From Tessaracoccus sp. OS52 (GTDB lineage: Bacteria > Actinomycetota > Actinomycetes > Propionibacteriales > Propionibacteriaceae): a stretch of 64,000 nucleotides of DNA. The notes beneath the pieces were generated by a model that saw nothing but the letters and a program-made list of their open reading frames with translations, ran no database searches and was not told the DNA's origin. The stretch covers positions 296,273 through 360,272 of the forward strand of contig NZ_JAJEWM010000002.1 in NCBI RefSeq assembly GCF_020687685.1. Direction: 5' to 3'. Positions within the stretch are counted from its first letter, which is position 1; each line of letters starts with the position of its first letter. Of the stretch, positions 42,467 through 51,560 are shown in pieces. A program made the translations under genes and the position numbers.

Positions 42467-43150
42467 CTAACTCTCCTTTGAGTTGGTGGCCGGGGCGTCG
42501 TCGCTCCCGGCCAGGATTGCTACGGCGTTCTGGCAGGACTGCATGAGGTGGTCCTCCAGCAGTCGGAGTGCGTCCTCACGCCTGTGGGCGACGAGGGCGT
42601 CGAGCATCTGCTCGTGCTCCTGCAGCGCGGCCAGTGCGCGCCCCGGCATCCGCGCTGAGCGGACCCGGGCAAGGTGGATCCGGCGCAGGGCGGACTCGTG
42701 GGCCTCGGCGACGGCCGGGCTCTGGGCAAGGCTCAGCAATTTCCGGTGGAAGTCGAGATCGCTCGGGTAGCTCCCGTCCGTGGCGCGCAGCGCCGCACGG
42801 GTCTCCTCCAGCATCTGCTTCAACTCGCCGAGCTTGTCGTCGGCCACCTGGCGCAGCGCCCACGTCTCCAGGGCAATGCGCAGGGAGTACAGGTCCCGCA
42901 ACTCGTCGGCGTCGAACTTCTTGACGAAGTTGCCTCGATGCGCGTGGACCTCCAGCAAACCCTCGCTGGCAAGGCGCTGGAGCGCTTCACGCAGGGGCCC
43001 ACGGCTCACTTCGAGGGATTCGGCGAGGCCCACCTCGTTGATGCGCTGGCCCGCCTGGAGTTCACCGTCCAGGATCATCGCCCGGACGGTCTGCTCCACG
43101 AGGGTGGCGTAGGTGGCCCTCGTCACTCGACCGGCGCCGGTGCTAGTCAT
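42467..43150 (-). CDS. GntR-family regulator, FadR/FCD subfamily
   Basis: 227 aa. Winged HTH (VEQTVRAMILDGELQAGQRI, VSRGPLREALQRLASEGLLEV, about 18-75) and an all-helical FCD ligand domain with the metal-binding Asp and His residues (DLDFHRKLL, AHESALRRIH, EHEQMLDAL). Such regulators sense carboxylic acids. It is the first gene of the minus-strand operon and lies divergently to the nine-gene plus-strand operon, so it probably controls the whole island. Confidence 0.92.
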   Translation of the reverse strand: MTSTGAGRVTRATYATLVEQTVRAMILDGELQAGQRINEVGLAESLEVSRGPLREALQRLASEGLLEVHAHRGNFVKKFDADELRDLYSLRIALETWALRQVADDKLGELKQMLEETRAALRATDGSYPSDLDFHRKLLSLAQSPAVAEAHESALRRIHLARVRSARMPGRALAALQEHEQMLDALVAHRREDALRLLEDHLMQSCQNAVAILAGSDDAPATNSKES

Positions 43151-43179
43151 TTCGCTGCTTCCTTCTTCGGTGCAAACTG

Positions 43180-43235
43180 TTGACAGTTGGCAGTTAGGGT
43201 GTGATCATCACATCCTAAGGATTGGCAGATGTCAA
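43180..43235. promoter_or_regulatory. Complex palindromic operator between the divergent catabolic operons
   Basis: Centred on 43206, TTAGGGTGTGAT (43194-43205) faces ATCACATCCTAA (43207-43218) with one mismatch. Outer arms TTGACA (43180-43185) and TGTCAA (43230-43235), with GTTGGCAG/TTGGCAGA between, extend the symmetry. It lies between the gntR ATG (43150) and the SDR ATG (43267) and is the obvious binding site for the GntR regulator. Confidence 0.75.
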
Positions 43236-43266
43236 TCACTTTCCGTCAAAGTGGATGGAGGAGTAG

Positions 43267-44049
43267 ATGGCCGACGGTGGTCTCTTCAACCTGCAGGGCC
43301 GGGTCGCACTCGTCACGGGTGCTTCCGAGGGTGGACTGGGTTTCTGGTCTGCCCGCGGACTGGCCGCGCAGGGTGCTGCGGTCGCCGTTTCGGACATCGG
43401 TTCCGTCGATTCACTGGACAGCGTCAAGCAAGCCGTGGAGGGCGAGGGAGCCCCCGCCCTCGCTCTCCCGGCCGACCTGACCGACCCCGACCAGGTCGAC
43501 CACCTCGTCGATGCCGTGGTCGAGAAGTTCGGCCGCGTCGACATCCTCGTCAACCACTCCGGCATCAACCTTCGCAAGCCGGCCTTCGAGACCACCCTCG
43601 AGGAGTGGAACCGGGTCATCCAGATCAACCTGACCGCCACCTTCCTGACCGCCCGCGCCGTCGCCTCGAAGATGGTGCAGCAGGGCTCCGGCTCGATCAT
43701 CAACACGTCCTCGATCTACACCAACATCGTCGGCCCGCTGCCCGAGCCGGCCTACTACGCCTCCAAGGCTGGAGTCGCCAACCTGACGCGCGGTCTGGCG
43801 TCGGAATGGGGACCCTCCGGAGTGCGCGTCAACTGCGTCGCTCCCGGGCTCTTCTACCCGACCCGCATGACGGCCGCACTCGGCGAGGATCCCGAGCGGC
43901 TGGCGCAGATGACCTCCAAGACGCTGCTCGGACGCCTGGGTGACCCGGAGCGCGACCTGGCCGGCACCGTCGTGTGGCTCGCCTCCGACGCCGCCGCCTA
44001 CGTCACCGGTCAGATCATCTACGTCGACGGCGGCTGGACCGCCAACTAG
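43267..44049 (+). CDS. Short-chain dehydrogenase/reductase
   Basis: 260 aa, classical SDR. TGASEGGLG cofactor loop (about 18-26), D in SDIG, NHSG in place of the usual NNAG, catalytic Ser in INTSSIY, YxxxK as YYASK, and a C-terminal YVTGQIIYVDGG. Oxidises or reduces an alcohol/ketone. GGAGGAG precedes the ATG. First gene of the plus-strand operon. Confidence 0.92.
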   Translation: MADGGLFNLQGRVALVTGASEGGLGFWSARGLAAQGAAVAVSDIGSVDSLDSVKQAVEGEGAPALALPADLTDPDQVDHLVDAVVEKFGRVDILVNHSGINLRKPAFETTLEEWNRVIQINLTATFLTARAVASKMVQQGSGSIINTSSIYTNIVGPLPEPAYYASKAGVANLTRGLASEWGPSGVRVNCVAPGLFYPTRMTAALGEDPERLAQMTSKTLLGRLGDPERDLAGTVVWLASDAAAYVTGQIIYVDGGWTAN

Positions 44050-44108
44050 CACCCCGAACCTGAACCGAACCCGAACCAAAGACGCAAGACGACGAAAGGT
44101 CCATACGA

Positions 44109-44699
44109 ATGGTCTCCCTCCTCCTGATCGATCTCCAGCGCGGCATGTGCGACGACGACGGCCCGGCCGGCGCCGGTGGCCTCGCGGACGCGGTGCGCGA
44201 GCGCCAGGTGCTCCAGCGCGCGGCCGAACTGCTGGCCACCGCCCGCGAGCGCTCCTGGGACGTCACCCACGTGCACCTCGCCTTCGACGCCTCCTACGGG
44301 AACCGCACCAACCGCACCGCTCGCTTCGGCGGGCACGAGGAGGCCAAGCGCTTCCTCGTCGGCAGCCGGGAGAGCGAGATCCGCGAGGAGGTGCGGCCGG
44401 CCGACGGCGAGCACGTCGTCGCCAAGGGTTCCGTGAGCCCGTTCGCCTCCACCGGCCTGCTGGGCGCCTACCTGGCGCGCGGCGTCGACAAGCTCGTCAT
44501 CGCAGGGCTCGCCACCCACCTCGCCGTGGAGTCCGCCGCCCGTGAGGCCGCGGACCGCGGGATCGACGTCTACGTCGTCGCCGACGCCTGCGCCACCCCG
44601 GTGCCCGAGCTCCACGAGCACGCGGTCACCAAGACGATCCCGGCCTTCGCCACCGTCGTCAACACCTCCGACGTCACCTCGGGGGCTGACTTCTCATGA
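44109..44699 (+). CDS. Isochorismatase-fold hydrolase-like protein lacking the catalytic Cys
   Basis: 196 aa. LLLIDLQ gives the Asp (D8) and VVAKGSVSPF the Lys (K106) of the family triad, but the nucleophile position reads GLATHLAVESAARE: Ala139 stands where amidases have Cys in a GxxTxxCV motif. Isochorismate hydrolases (EntB, PhzD) also lack this Cys and hydrolyse a vinyl ether with Asp. So this is either such a non-cysteine hydrolase or a non-catalytic protein. Stop overlaps the start of the first flavoprotein (ATGA). Confidence 0.85.
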   Translation: MVSLLLIDLQRGMCDDDGPAGAGGLADAVRERQVLQRAAELLATARERSWDVTHVHLAFDASYGNRTNRTARFGGHEEAKRFLVGSRESEIREEVRPADGEHVVAKGSVSPFASTGLLGAYLARGVDKLVIAGLATHLAVESAAREAADRGIDVYVVADACATPVPELHEHAVTKTIPAFATVVNTSDVTSGADFS

Positions 44700-46057
44700 C
44701 CTGGGACGTCGTCGTCGTCGGTGGAGGCCTCGCGGGCTGGGCGACAGCCGTGTCCGCGGCCGAAGCCGGCGCCTCCGTCGCGCTGCTGGAGAAGACCGAC
44801 CGCTTCGGCGGCAGCACGGTGCTCAGCGGCGGCTTCTTCGCCTTGGCTGACACGCCGATGCAGCGGGACCTCGGAATCGACGACGACGCCCAGACCCTGG
44901 AGCAGGACCTCATCGCCGTGGGCGAGGGCCGCAATGACCGGGCCCTCGTCCACGCCTACGCGCAGGGGCAGCGCCACTTCTGGGAGTGGCTGACCGGCCA
45001 CGGCTGGGAACCCCTCGACGTCGAACTGAGCTCGGGTCAGTCCGTGCCCCGCAGCCACCGCTCCAGCACCCCCGACTTCCTCCCCAAGCTGGTCGCGCGC
45101 GGGGCGGAACTCGGTCTTCAGGCGCAGCTCGGGGTGCCGGTCACGTCGCTCCTGGTGGAGGGCGGCAGGGTGGTGGGTGTCCGCACCGGAACCGGTGAGG
45201 TCCGCGCGCGGGCCGTCGTGATCGCCAGCGGTGGCTTCTCCCGCAGCGACGACATGCTCGCCCAGTACTCGCCCGCCAACCTGCGCGCGCTCCGCGTCGG
45301 CGGCTCCGGCTCCACCGGTGACGGCCTGCGCATGGCCCAGGAGATCGGCGCCGGCGCCAGGGACTTCGAGTTCATCAAGGGCACCTTCGGCACCCACCCG
45401 TCCACCACGTCGGACCAGCACCAGTTCTTCCTGGGCTACTACCTGGGCGCGATCGTCGTCGACGGCTCCGGCAGCCGCTTCGTCGACGAATCCATCAGCT
45501 ACAAGCTCATCGGCGACGCCTGCCTCGCGCTGGAGGAGCCGATCGCGTTCCAGGTCTTCGACCAGAGCATCCTCGACACCGCCCCAGCCGGCGTCGCGCT
45601 GTTCGACCCGCGCCCCATGATCGAGGACGGAAAGGTCCTCGAATCCGACACCCTTGAGGGGCTCGCGGAACGCATGGGCGTCCCTGCGGCCGCGCTGACA
45701 CGCACCGTGGACGATTACAACGAAGCGGTCCGCGGCGGGGCGCGCGACGAGTTCGGCAGGACCGGACTCGTGGCCGGCACCGGTGAGCTCCTACCCATCG
45801 AACACGCCCCCTTCTACGCGTTCCCGAGCACCACGGCCCTGATCGCCACCTACTGCGGCCTGTCCGTCGACCCCTCCGCGCGAGTCCTGGACGAGGCCGG
45901 CAGCCCGATCCCGGGCCTGTGGGCCGTGGGCGAGGTGGTCGGTGGTTTCCACGGCGCCGCCTACATGACCGGCACCTCGCTCGGGAAGGCGGCCTTCTTC
46001 GGGATCGTCGCCGGACGCAGCGCAGCGGCAGCCGCACAAGGGGAGGAGGCCGCATGA
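44696..46057 (+). CDS. FAD-dependent oxidoreductase, fumarate reductase/KstD-like flavoprotein (1 of 3)
   Basis: 453 aa. FAD-binding VVVVGGGLAGWATAVSAAEAG (Rossmann, residues 4-24), GGSTVLSGGFF (about 38-48), and a C-terminal GLWAVGEVVGGFHGAAYMTGTSLG that closes over FAD. This is the soluble fumarate-reductase-like flavoprotein family, which adds or removes hydrogens alpha/beta to a carboxyl or keto group. No Tat signal, no heme domain. ATGA overlaps on both sides. Confidence 0.9.
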   Translation: MTWDVVVVGGGLAGWATAVSAAEAGASVALLEKTDRFGGSTVLSGGFFALADTPMQRDLGIDDDAQTLEQDLIAVGEGRNDRALVHAYAQGQRHFWEWLTGHGWEPLDVELSSGQSVPRSHRSSTPDFLPKLVARGAELGLQAQLGVPVTSLLVEGGRVVGVRTGTGEVRARAVVIASGGFSRSDDMLAQYSPANLRALRVGGSGSTGDGLRMAQEIGAGARDFEFIKGTFGTHPSTTSDQHQFFLGYYLGAIVVDGSGSRFVDESISYKLIGDACLALEEPIAFQVFDQSILDTAPAGVALFDPRPMIEDGKVLESDTLEGLAERMGVPAAALTRTVDDYNEAVRGGARDEFGRTGLVAGTGELLPIEHAPFYAFPSTTALIATYCGLSVDPSARVLDEAGSPIPGLWAVGEVVGGFHGAAYMTGTSLGKAAFFGIVAGRSAAAAAQGEEAA

Positions 46058-47394
46058 GCACTCCAGAAGACCTCCAGATCGACTTCGTCACCACCGCAGC
46101 CGACACGCCCCTCAAGGTCGAGGTGCTGGAGAAGGCGGCCCTCTGCCTGCTCGACGGCTACTCCCTGGCCCGCGCTGCCGCCGGGCATGAGGTCGTCGTC
46201 GCCGCCCACGACGCAGTGGGCAGCCCCCGCAACTACTCCGCCGCCAGCTGGGCCACCGGCGAGCAGCTCTCAGCCGCCGACGCGGCGTTCGTCAACGGCG
46301 TGGCCATCCACGCGTTCTTCCAGGACGACACCGACATGAACACCTGGGGCCACCCCGCCTCCGTGGTGATCCCGGCCGTCGCCGCCGCCACGGAGATCGC
46401 GGACGCCGGTTTCCCCGAGCTCCTTCGGGGACTGGTCGTGGGCTACGCGACGATGTCCTGGCTGGCCGCCCACGAGGAGGTGGCCCGCCAGCTGGTCGAG
46501 CGCGGCTTCCGGGCCAGCCCGACGCTCGGGGCGGTCGCGGCCGCCATGGGCGCCGCCAGCGTGCTCGGCCTGGACGGGGCAGCCGTGCGGTCCGCACTCG
46601 GGATCGCAGCGGATTCGCTCGGCGGGACCTTGGAGCCGGTCCGCGCCGGCGCCCAGGACTGGCGGTTGCAGAACGGTTTCGCCGCACAACGCGGACTGAC
46701 CGCAGCGCTCGCGGCGCGGGCGGGCGTCCGCGGTCCGGAGCTGCCGCTCACCGGTCCCAAGGGCTTCCATTCCACCTATTGCGGGGGCGACCTGCCCGCG
46801 ACCTGGGGCCGCGCCCCGGACGCCGAGGCGATCATGGAGGTCTGGTTCAAGCCCTACCCGATCCTCGGCGACAACATGGCGCCCGCCGTCGCCGCCTCCA
46901 CCCTCACCGGCCGCGTCCGCGCGGAAGAGGTGGAGGGCATCACGATCGGCATGAACGCGCACTTCGCCGAGTACCCCGGCACCCAGTACGCAGGTCCGTT
47001 CGGCAGGGTGGAACAGGCCATCGCCAGCACCGCGTTCGGAGTGGCGGCGGTCCTGCTGCACGGGCCCTTCCAGTACTCCCAGTACGACGCGCTGCTGGCC
47101 GACGCTGACCTCCTCCGCCTGGTGTCCCTCACGAGCATCGAGCCGGACCATGCATTCGGCTACCTCGACGGGACCGTCGAGGTCCGCACCACCGGGACAA
47201 CCCTGTACGCCCGCGCCGACGACGCCCCGCGCGAGTCCTTCTTCCGGGACCGGGCGACGATGCGGGACTTCCTCGTCCGCCGCGGGCAGCCGGAGGTCTC
47301 CACGCTGGCCGGCCAGCTCTTCAACGCCGTCGACGGGGCAACGTGGCCCGCCGTCGCCAGCCTCAACGCAACCATGGATCGGAGCAACCAATGA
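46054..47394 (+). CDS. MmgE/PrpD family protein
   Basis: 446 aa. NGVAIHAFFQDDTDM, GHPASVVIPAVAAATE, GYATMSWLAAHEEVARQ and GFRASPTLGAVAAAMGAA are the conserved MmgE/PrpD helical-domain segments; KPYPILGDNMAPAVAA is in the second domain. Family members dehydrate 2-methylcitrate, decarboxylate cis-aconitate or epimerise iminodisuccinate. Which applies here is open. GGGAGGAGG precedes the ATG; embedded between two flavoprotein genes. Confidence 0.9.
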   Translation: MSTPEDLQIDFVTTAADTPLKVEVLEKAALCLLDGYSLARAAAGHEVVVAAHDAVGSPRNYSAASWATGEQLSAADAAFVNGVAIHAFFQDDTDMNTWGHPASVVIPAVAAATEIADAGFPELLRGLVVGYATMSWLAAHEEVARQLVERGFRASPTLGAVAAAMGAASVLGLDGAAVRSALGIAADSLGGTLEPVRAGAQDWRLQNGFAAQRGLTAALAARAGVRGPELPLTGPKGFHSTYCGGDLPATWGRAPDAEAIMEVWFKPYPILGDNMAPAVAASTLTGRVRAEEVEGITIGMNAHFAEYPGTQYAGPFGRVEQAIASTAFGVAAVLLHGPFQYSQYDALLADADLLRLVSLTSIEPDHAFGYLDGTVEVRTTGTTLYARADDAPRESFFRDRATMRDFLVRRGQPEVSTLAGQLFNAVDGATWPAVASLNATMDRSNQ

Positions 47395-48806
47395 CCACCG
47401 GAACCTATGACGTCGTCGTCGTCGGTGGTGGCGGAGCCGGACTGACGGCCGCCATCTCGGCAGCACTCAACGGGGCGTCCGTACTGCTGCTGGAGAAGCA
47501 GCCCGAACTGGGCGGCAACACCGCCCGCAGCATCGGTTCCATCCCGGGCGCCGGATCCCGGCTCCAGGCCGCGGCCGGCGTCACGGACTCGCCCGAGCAG
47601 TTCGTCAGCGACGTCGACGCCCACACCGGCGGCGCCTTCAACGAGGCGGGGCTCGGCACCCTGTCGGCCCGGTCCGCGGACCTCGTGCACTGGCTGATCG
47701 ACGACGTCGGCATCCCGCTGTCCCTCACGCAGGACTACCGCCACGTCGGACACAGCGTGAACCGGCTGCACAACCCGCCCCGCCGCGAGGGCAGGGTGCT
47801 AGTGGACCATCTGGCCGACTTCGCACGTGCCCACGGCGTCCGCATCCTCACCGGCAACGGCGTCGCTCGGATCGAGCACTCCGACGAGGGCACCTACGCA
47901 GTGCTCACCGCCACCGACACCTTCACCACCGACAACGTCATCCTCGCCACCGACGGCTTCGGCGCCAACCGGGACATGGTGGCCAGGGTTGCGCCGCAGT
48001 ACGCGGGACTGTCCTACCTGGGCGGCGAGGGCAACACCGGCGACGGCATCCGGTTCGGGACCGGCCTCGGGGGCCAGACCGCAAGCATGACCGCGGTCCT
48101 CGGATTCGCAACCATGGGGCTGCCCGACGGCGAACCCTCGGCCTGGTCGACCATGGTGTCCTGGACCGTGGTCGAGAACGGCGGCGTCGTCGTCGATCCG
48201 ACGGGCGCCCGCTTCGCCGACGAGTCCACCGGCTACTCGGCCTTCGTCGACTCCATCCTCGAATCGGGTGGCGGTGGCCCCGTCTACGTGGTCTTCGACC
48301 AGCGGATCCTCGATTCGGTCAGCAAGTGGGAGGAGCGGTTCCGGCTGCTCGCCGAACGCGAGGGGTCCCCGATCCGCAAGCTCGACCCGGCCGCCCCCGA
48401 GTTCGGCCTCGACGCCGCGGTGCTGGGGGAGTCCCTGGCCTCCTACGCCCGGGCAGCCGCCGGCCAAGCCCCCGACCCGTTCGGCCGCACCGACTTCGGC
48501 TGGGCACCCCTGGAGGGCCAGCTCTACGTCGCACGTTCCGAGCCCGCCGTCCTCACCACACTCGGTGGGCTCGTGGTCGACGACCAGGCGCGCGTCCTGC
48601 GCGCCGACGGCCAGCCCATCGCGGGCCTCTACGCCGCCGGCGGCACCGCCCAGAGCATCGTCGGCACCACCGGCGCCCGCGGCTACATCTCCGGCGCCGG
48701 CCTCCTCGCAGCACTTGGATACGGGTACCTGGCAGGCAGCAGTGCAGCAGCCCGGGTCCCCGCCTCCACCAAGAACCACCCACTCCCGATTGGAGCCAAG
48801 CGATGA
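47391..48806 (+). CDS. FAD-dependent oxidoreductase, fumarate reductase-like flavoprotein (2 of 3)
   Basis: 471 aa. VVVVGGGGAGLTAAISAALNG Rossmann start (the first 17 residues after position 7 suffice to place it), GGNTARSIGSIPGAG, VILATDGFGANRDMV and the closing GLYAAGGTAQSIVG..GYISGAGLL. Paralogue of the proteins at 44696 and 48803. ATGA overlap with both neighbours, and conserved active-site region differs from paralogue 1, so the three probably act on different intermediates. Confidence 0.9.
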   Translation: MTTGTYDVVVVGGGGAGLTAAISAALNGASVLLLEKQPELGGNTARSIGSIPGAGSRLQAAAGVTDSPEQFVSDVDAHTGGAFNEAGLGTLSARSADLVHWLIDDVGIPLSLTQDYRHVGHSVNRLHNPPRREGRVLVDHLADFARAHGVRILTGNGVARIEHSDEGTYAVLTATDTFTTDNVILATDGFGANRDMVARVAPQYAGLSYLGGEGNTGDGIRFGTGLGGQTASMTAVLGFATMGLPDGEPSAWSTMVSWTVVENGGVVVDPTGARFADESTGYSAFVDSILESGGGGPVYVVFDQRILDSVSKWEERFRLLAEREGSPIRKLDPAAPEFGLDAAVLGESLASYARAAAGQAPDPFGRTDFGWAPLEGQLYVARSEPAVLTTLGGLVVDDQARVLRADGQPIAGLYAAGGTAQSIVGTTGARGYISGAGLLAALGYGYLAGSSAAARVPASTKNHPLPIGAKR

Positions 48807-50224
48807 ACCACACCTCCCACAACGACTACGACCTTGTGGTCGTGGGCGCCGGAGCAGCCGGGCTGTCCGCGGCGCTCACCGCCGTCGAGGAGTCACCGGA
48901 CGCGAGGGTCGCAGTCCTCGAGCGCTCCGCGCAGGACCTCAGGGGCGGCAACACCCGCTGGTCGGGGGCCTACCTCCGCCTCGAGGCGCCGACGACGCCG
49001 GTCTCAACCCTGGTGGACTACGGGATGTGGGCCTCGAAGGGCAACGCCCGCAAGGACTACTACGAAGCCCTGGTGGCCGCGGCCCCGGAGGCGTTCGAAT
49101 GGGTGCAGCAGCGGGGAGTGAAGCTGGCCCAGCTCCCCACGATCTTCGTGACCGTCTCCGCCCCTCGCTACCAGCCCATCGGCGGGGGCAAGGAGATCGT
49201 CGAGCCGCTCTTCGCGGAACTCGAGAAGTCCGGCGCGGACATCCTCTACGAGACCTCGGCCCGCCAACTCGTCACCGACGAGACCGGCGCCGTCACCGGC
49301 GTGGTGGTCTGCGGCCCCGACGGCGTGCGCCGCGTCCTCAACACCCGGGCCGTCGTGCTCGCCACAGGTGGCTTCCAGGGCAACCCGGAACTCATGACCC
49401 GCTACGTCGGGCGCAACGCCTACCGGATCCCTCCGATCTCGGTGGGCGGCGGCCACAACCGTGGTGACGGCCTGCTCATGGCACTCGAGGCCGGTGCCGC
49501 CACCGACGGCCAGTTCGACCTCTTCCACGCCGAGCCGAAGGACCCGCGCAGCTCGGTCGCCGAGGCAGTGGTCATGACGTTCCCCTACGGGATCCTCGTG
49601 AACAAGTCCGGCAAGCGGTTCATCGACGAGGCGGGCAACACCGTCGACCTCACCTACGAGAAGGTGGCCCGCGCCATCCTCGAGGAGGAGGACAGCATCG
49701 CCTACGCCCTCTTCGACCAGAAGGCCTGGAGCCTGGACGGCTGGGAGCATGCCGTCAAGACCGACGTCCCGCCGCTGGAGGCCGAGACCATCGAGGAACT
49801 CGCCGAACTCATGGGCGTGGACCCGTCCACCCTTCGCGCCACCGTCGACGCCTACAACGCCGCCTGCCCCGACGACGACAGCGCCTTCGCCGTCGACCGT
49901 CTGGACGGGCTCGTGGCCGAGCCCGAGGGCCAGCCCCGCAAGAGCAACTGGTCGCGCCGCATCGAGCAGGGACCGTTCTTCGCCTACCCGCAGATCTGCG
50001 CCAACGTCTTCACCTTCGGCGGCGTCCGGACCGACAACGACGCGCGCGTCGTCGACTCCGACGGCCACCCCATCCGCGGGCTCTACGGCGCCGGCGAGAT
50101 GACCGGCCTCTACTACGAGGCCTACGCAGGATCCACGTCGGTCATGCGCTCCATCACCTTCGGGCGCATCGCAGGCCGCAACGCCATCCGGGAAGCAAAC
50201 GTCCACACCGATTCCAACGCCTGA
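48803..50224 (+). CDS. FAD-dependent oxidoreductase, tricarballylate dehydrogenase (TcuA)-like (3 of 3)
   Basis: 473 aa. VVVGAGAAGLSAALTAVEE, then RGGNTRWSGAYLR, GGGKEIVEPLF, VVLATGGFQGNPELM, and closing GLYGAGEMTGLYYEAYAGS. GGNTRWS and the overall order are reminiscent of TcuA, which oxidises tricarballylate to cis-aconitate. That would make a tricarboxylate-like intermediate plausible next to an MmgE/PrpD protein, but this is inference. Last enzyme gene before the transporter genes. Confidence 0.88.
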   Translation: MNHTSHNDYDLVVVGAGAAGLSAALTAVEESPDARVAVLERSAQDLRGGNTRWSGAYLRLEAPTTPVSTLVDYGMWASKGNARKDYYEALVAAAPEAFEWVQQRGVKLAQLPTIFVTVSAPRYQPIGGGKEIVEPLFAELEKSGADILYETSARQLVTDETGAVTGVVVCGPDGVRRVLNTRAVVLATGGFQGNPELMTRYVGRNAYRIPPISVGGGHNRGDGLLMALEAGAATDGQFDLFHAEPKDPRSSVAEAVVMTFPYGILVNKSGKRFIDEAGNTVDLTYEKVARAILEEEDSIAYALFDQKAWSLDGWEHAVKTDVPPLEAETIEELAELMGVDPSTLRATVDAYNAACPDDDSAFAVDRLDGLVAEPEGQPRKSNWSRRIEQGPFFAYPQICANVFTFGGVRTDNDARVVDSDGHPIRGLYGAGEMTGLYYEAYAGSTSVMRSITFGRIAGRNAIREANVHTDSNA

Positions 50225-50288
50225 GCCAACCACGGCCTGGCCGAACTGACCGGACCCGAGGGTCCACACAAAGAACAAGGAGCCACTG

Positions 50289-51560
50289 ATGTCTCGAAAC
50301 AAGAAGATCGCAAGCACCATCATCGCCGCAGGACTCGCCATCACGCTGGCGGCCTGCTCCTCCCCGGGTGCGGAGGAGGGCGACAACGGAGCTGAAACCG
50401 CCCAGGGTGTCACCGCCGACACCATCAAGATCGGCCTGTTCGGACCCATGTCCGGTTCCGCAGCCGTCTTCGGCAAGGGCATCAACACCATCCACGCGAT
50501 GTACGAGGAGATCAACGCCAGGGGCGGCATCAACGGCCGCCAGATCGAAGTCATCATCGAGGACGACGAGTGTTCCGGCGAGACCGCACGCCTCGCCGTC
50601 ACCAAGCTCATCCAGCAGGACAAGGTGTTCATGCTCCACGGAGGTGAGTGCAGTGGAGCGGTCACCGCCGCGATGCCGATCATCAAGGACTCCGGCATCC
50701 CCTACATCATCGCCGGAGCGGCGGCTCACTCGCTCGTGAACCCGCCCACGGTCAACGTCTTCCACGGCTGGGCCGACAACACCGGTGGCACCAGCGCCGA
50801 CGCCAACTTCGTCACCAGCTTCGCCGAGGACAACGGCGGCGCGGCCAAGATCGCCATCGTCACCCAGGCCGACGACTGGGGCAAGGGCTGGACCGACAGC
50901 TTCAAGGCCGCCCTCGAGGCATCAGGCAAGGCTGACTCGATCGAGATCGTCACCGAGATGGACCTGGCCGCGGACACCACCGACGCCACCGCGCAGGTGC
51001 AGAACCTCAAGTCCGCCGACGTGGACCTCGCCGTCGTCTACGCCTACCCCGACCCGATGTCGGTGTTCCTGCGCAACAAGTCCCAGCAGGGCCTCGACAT
51101 CCCGGTCATCACCGGGCAGGGCACCTTCCCCGAGGACCAGCTCGACCGGCTCGGCAACGCTGAGACCGTCGGCACCTTCTTCTCCGCCTACTGCATGGCC
51201 GACACGCTGGACTCCGAGGCCCTCGCGCCGTTCAAGGACGCGACGGCCAAGCACTACCCCAATGACGAGTTCGACCTCAGCTCCATGCTTGGCGCATCCG
51301 GTGTCCCCGTCAACGAGAAGATCCTGACCGACCTGGGCGACGACCTCAACTGGGAGAGCTGGATCGCCCAGGCCGAGACCATCAAGGACTTCGAGACCGG
51401 TGCCGCGGCAGAGCCCATCTCCTACGCTCCCTTCGACGAGGCCGACCCGAACACCCGCCTCGGCGTGAAGACCTGCAACCTCGCCTACCTGAACGAAGAG
51501 GACCCGGACAGTGGCATCGTGGTCATCTCTCCGGAATGGTCGGAGTGGGCCGACCGCTGA
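50289..51560 (+). CDS. LIV-type ABC transporter substrate-binding lipoprotein
   Basis: 423 aa. Signal peptide MSRNKKIASTII..., lipobox LAAC at residues 19-22, then the periplasmic-binding type I fold (IKIGLFGPMSGSAAVFGKGI, RQIEVIIEDDECSGE, IVTQADDWGKG, DLAVVYAYPDPM). The type 6 solute-binding fold serves branched-chain amino acids, amides, urea and aromatic or aliphatic acids. 64 bp after the last flavoprotein, with AAGGAG upstream of the ATG. Confidence 0.92.
   Translation: MSRNKKIASTIIAAGLAITLAACSSPGAEEGDNGAETAQGVTADTIKIGLFGPMSGSAAVFGKGINTIHAMYEEINARGGINGRQIEVIIEDDECSGETARLAVTKLIQQDKVFMLHGGECSGAVTAAMPIIKDSGIPYIIAGAAAHSLVNPPTVNVFHGWADNTGGTSADANFVTSFAEDNGGAAKIAIVTQADDWGKGWTDSFKAALEASGKADSIEIVTEMDLAADTTDATAQVQNLKSADVDLAVVYAYPDPMSVFLRNKSQQGLDIPVITGQGTFPEDQLDRLGNAETVGTFFSAYCMADTLDSEALAPFKDATAKHYPNDEFDLSSMLGASGVPVNEKILTDLGDDLNWESWIAQAETIKDFETGAAAEPISYAPFDEADPNTRLGVKTCNLAYLNEEDPDSGIVVISPEWSEWADR

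Noticed and set aside
49004..50698. 564-codon minus-strand frame over the third flavoprotein and the binding protein
   Set aside because: Spans the junction of two real plus-strand genes; no conserved motifs.
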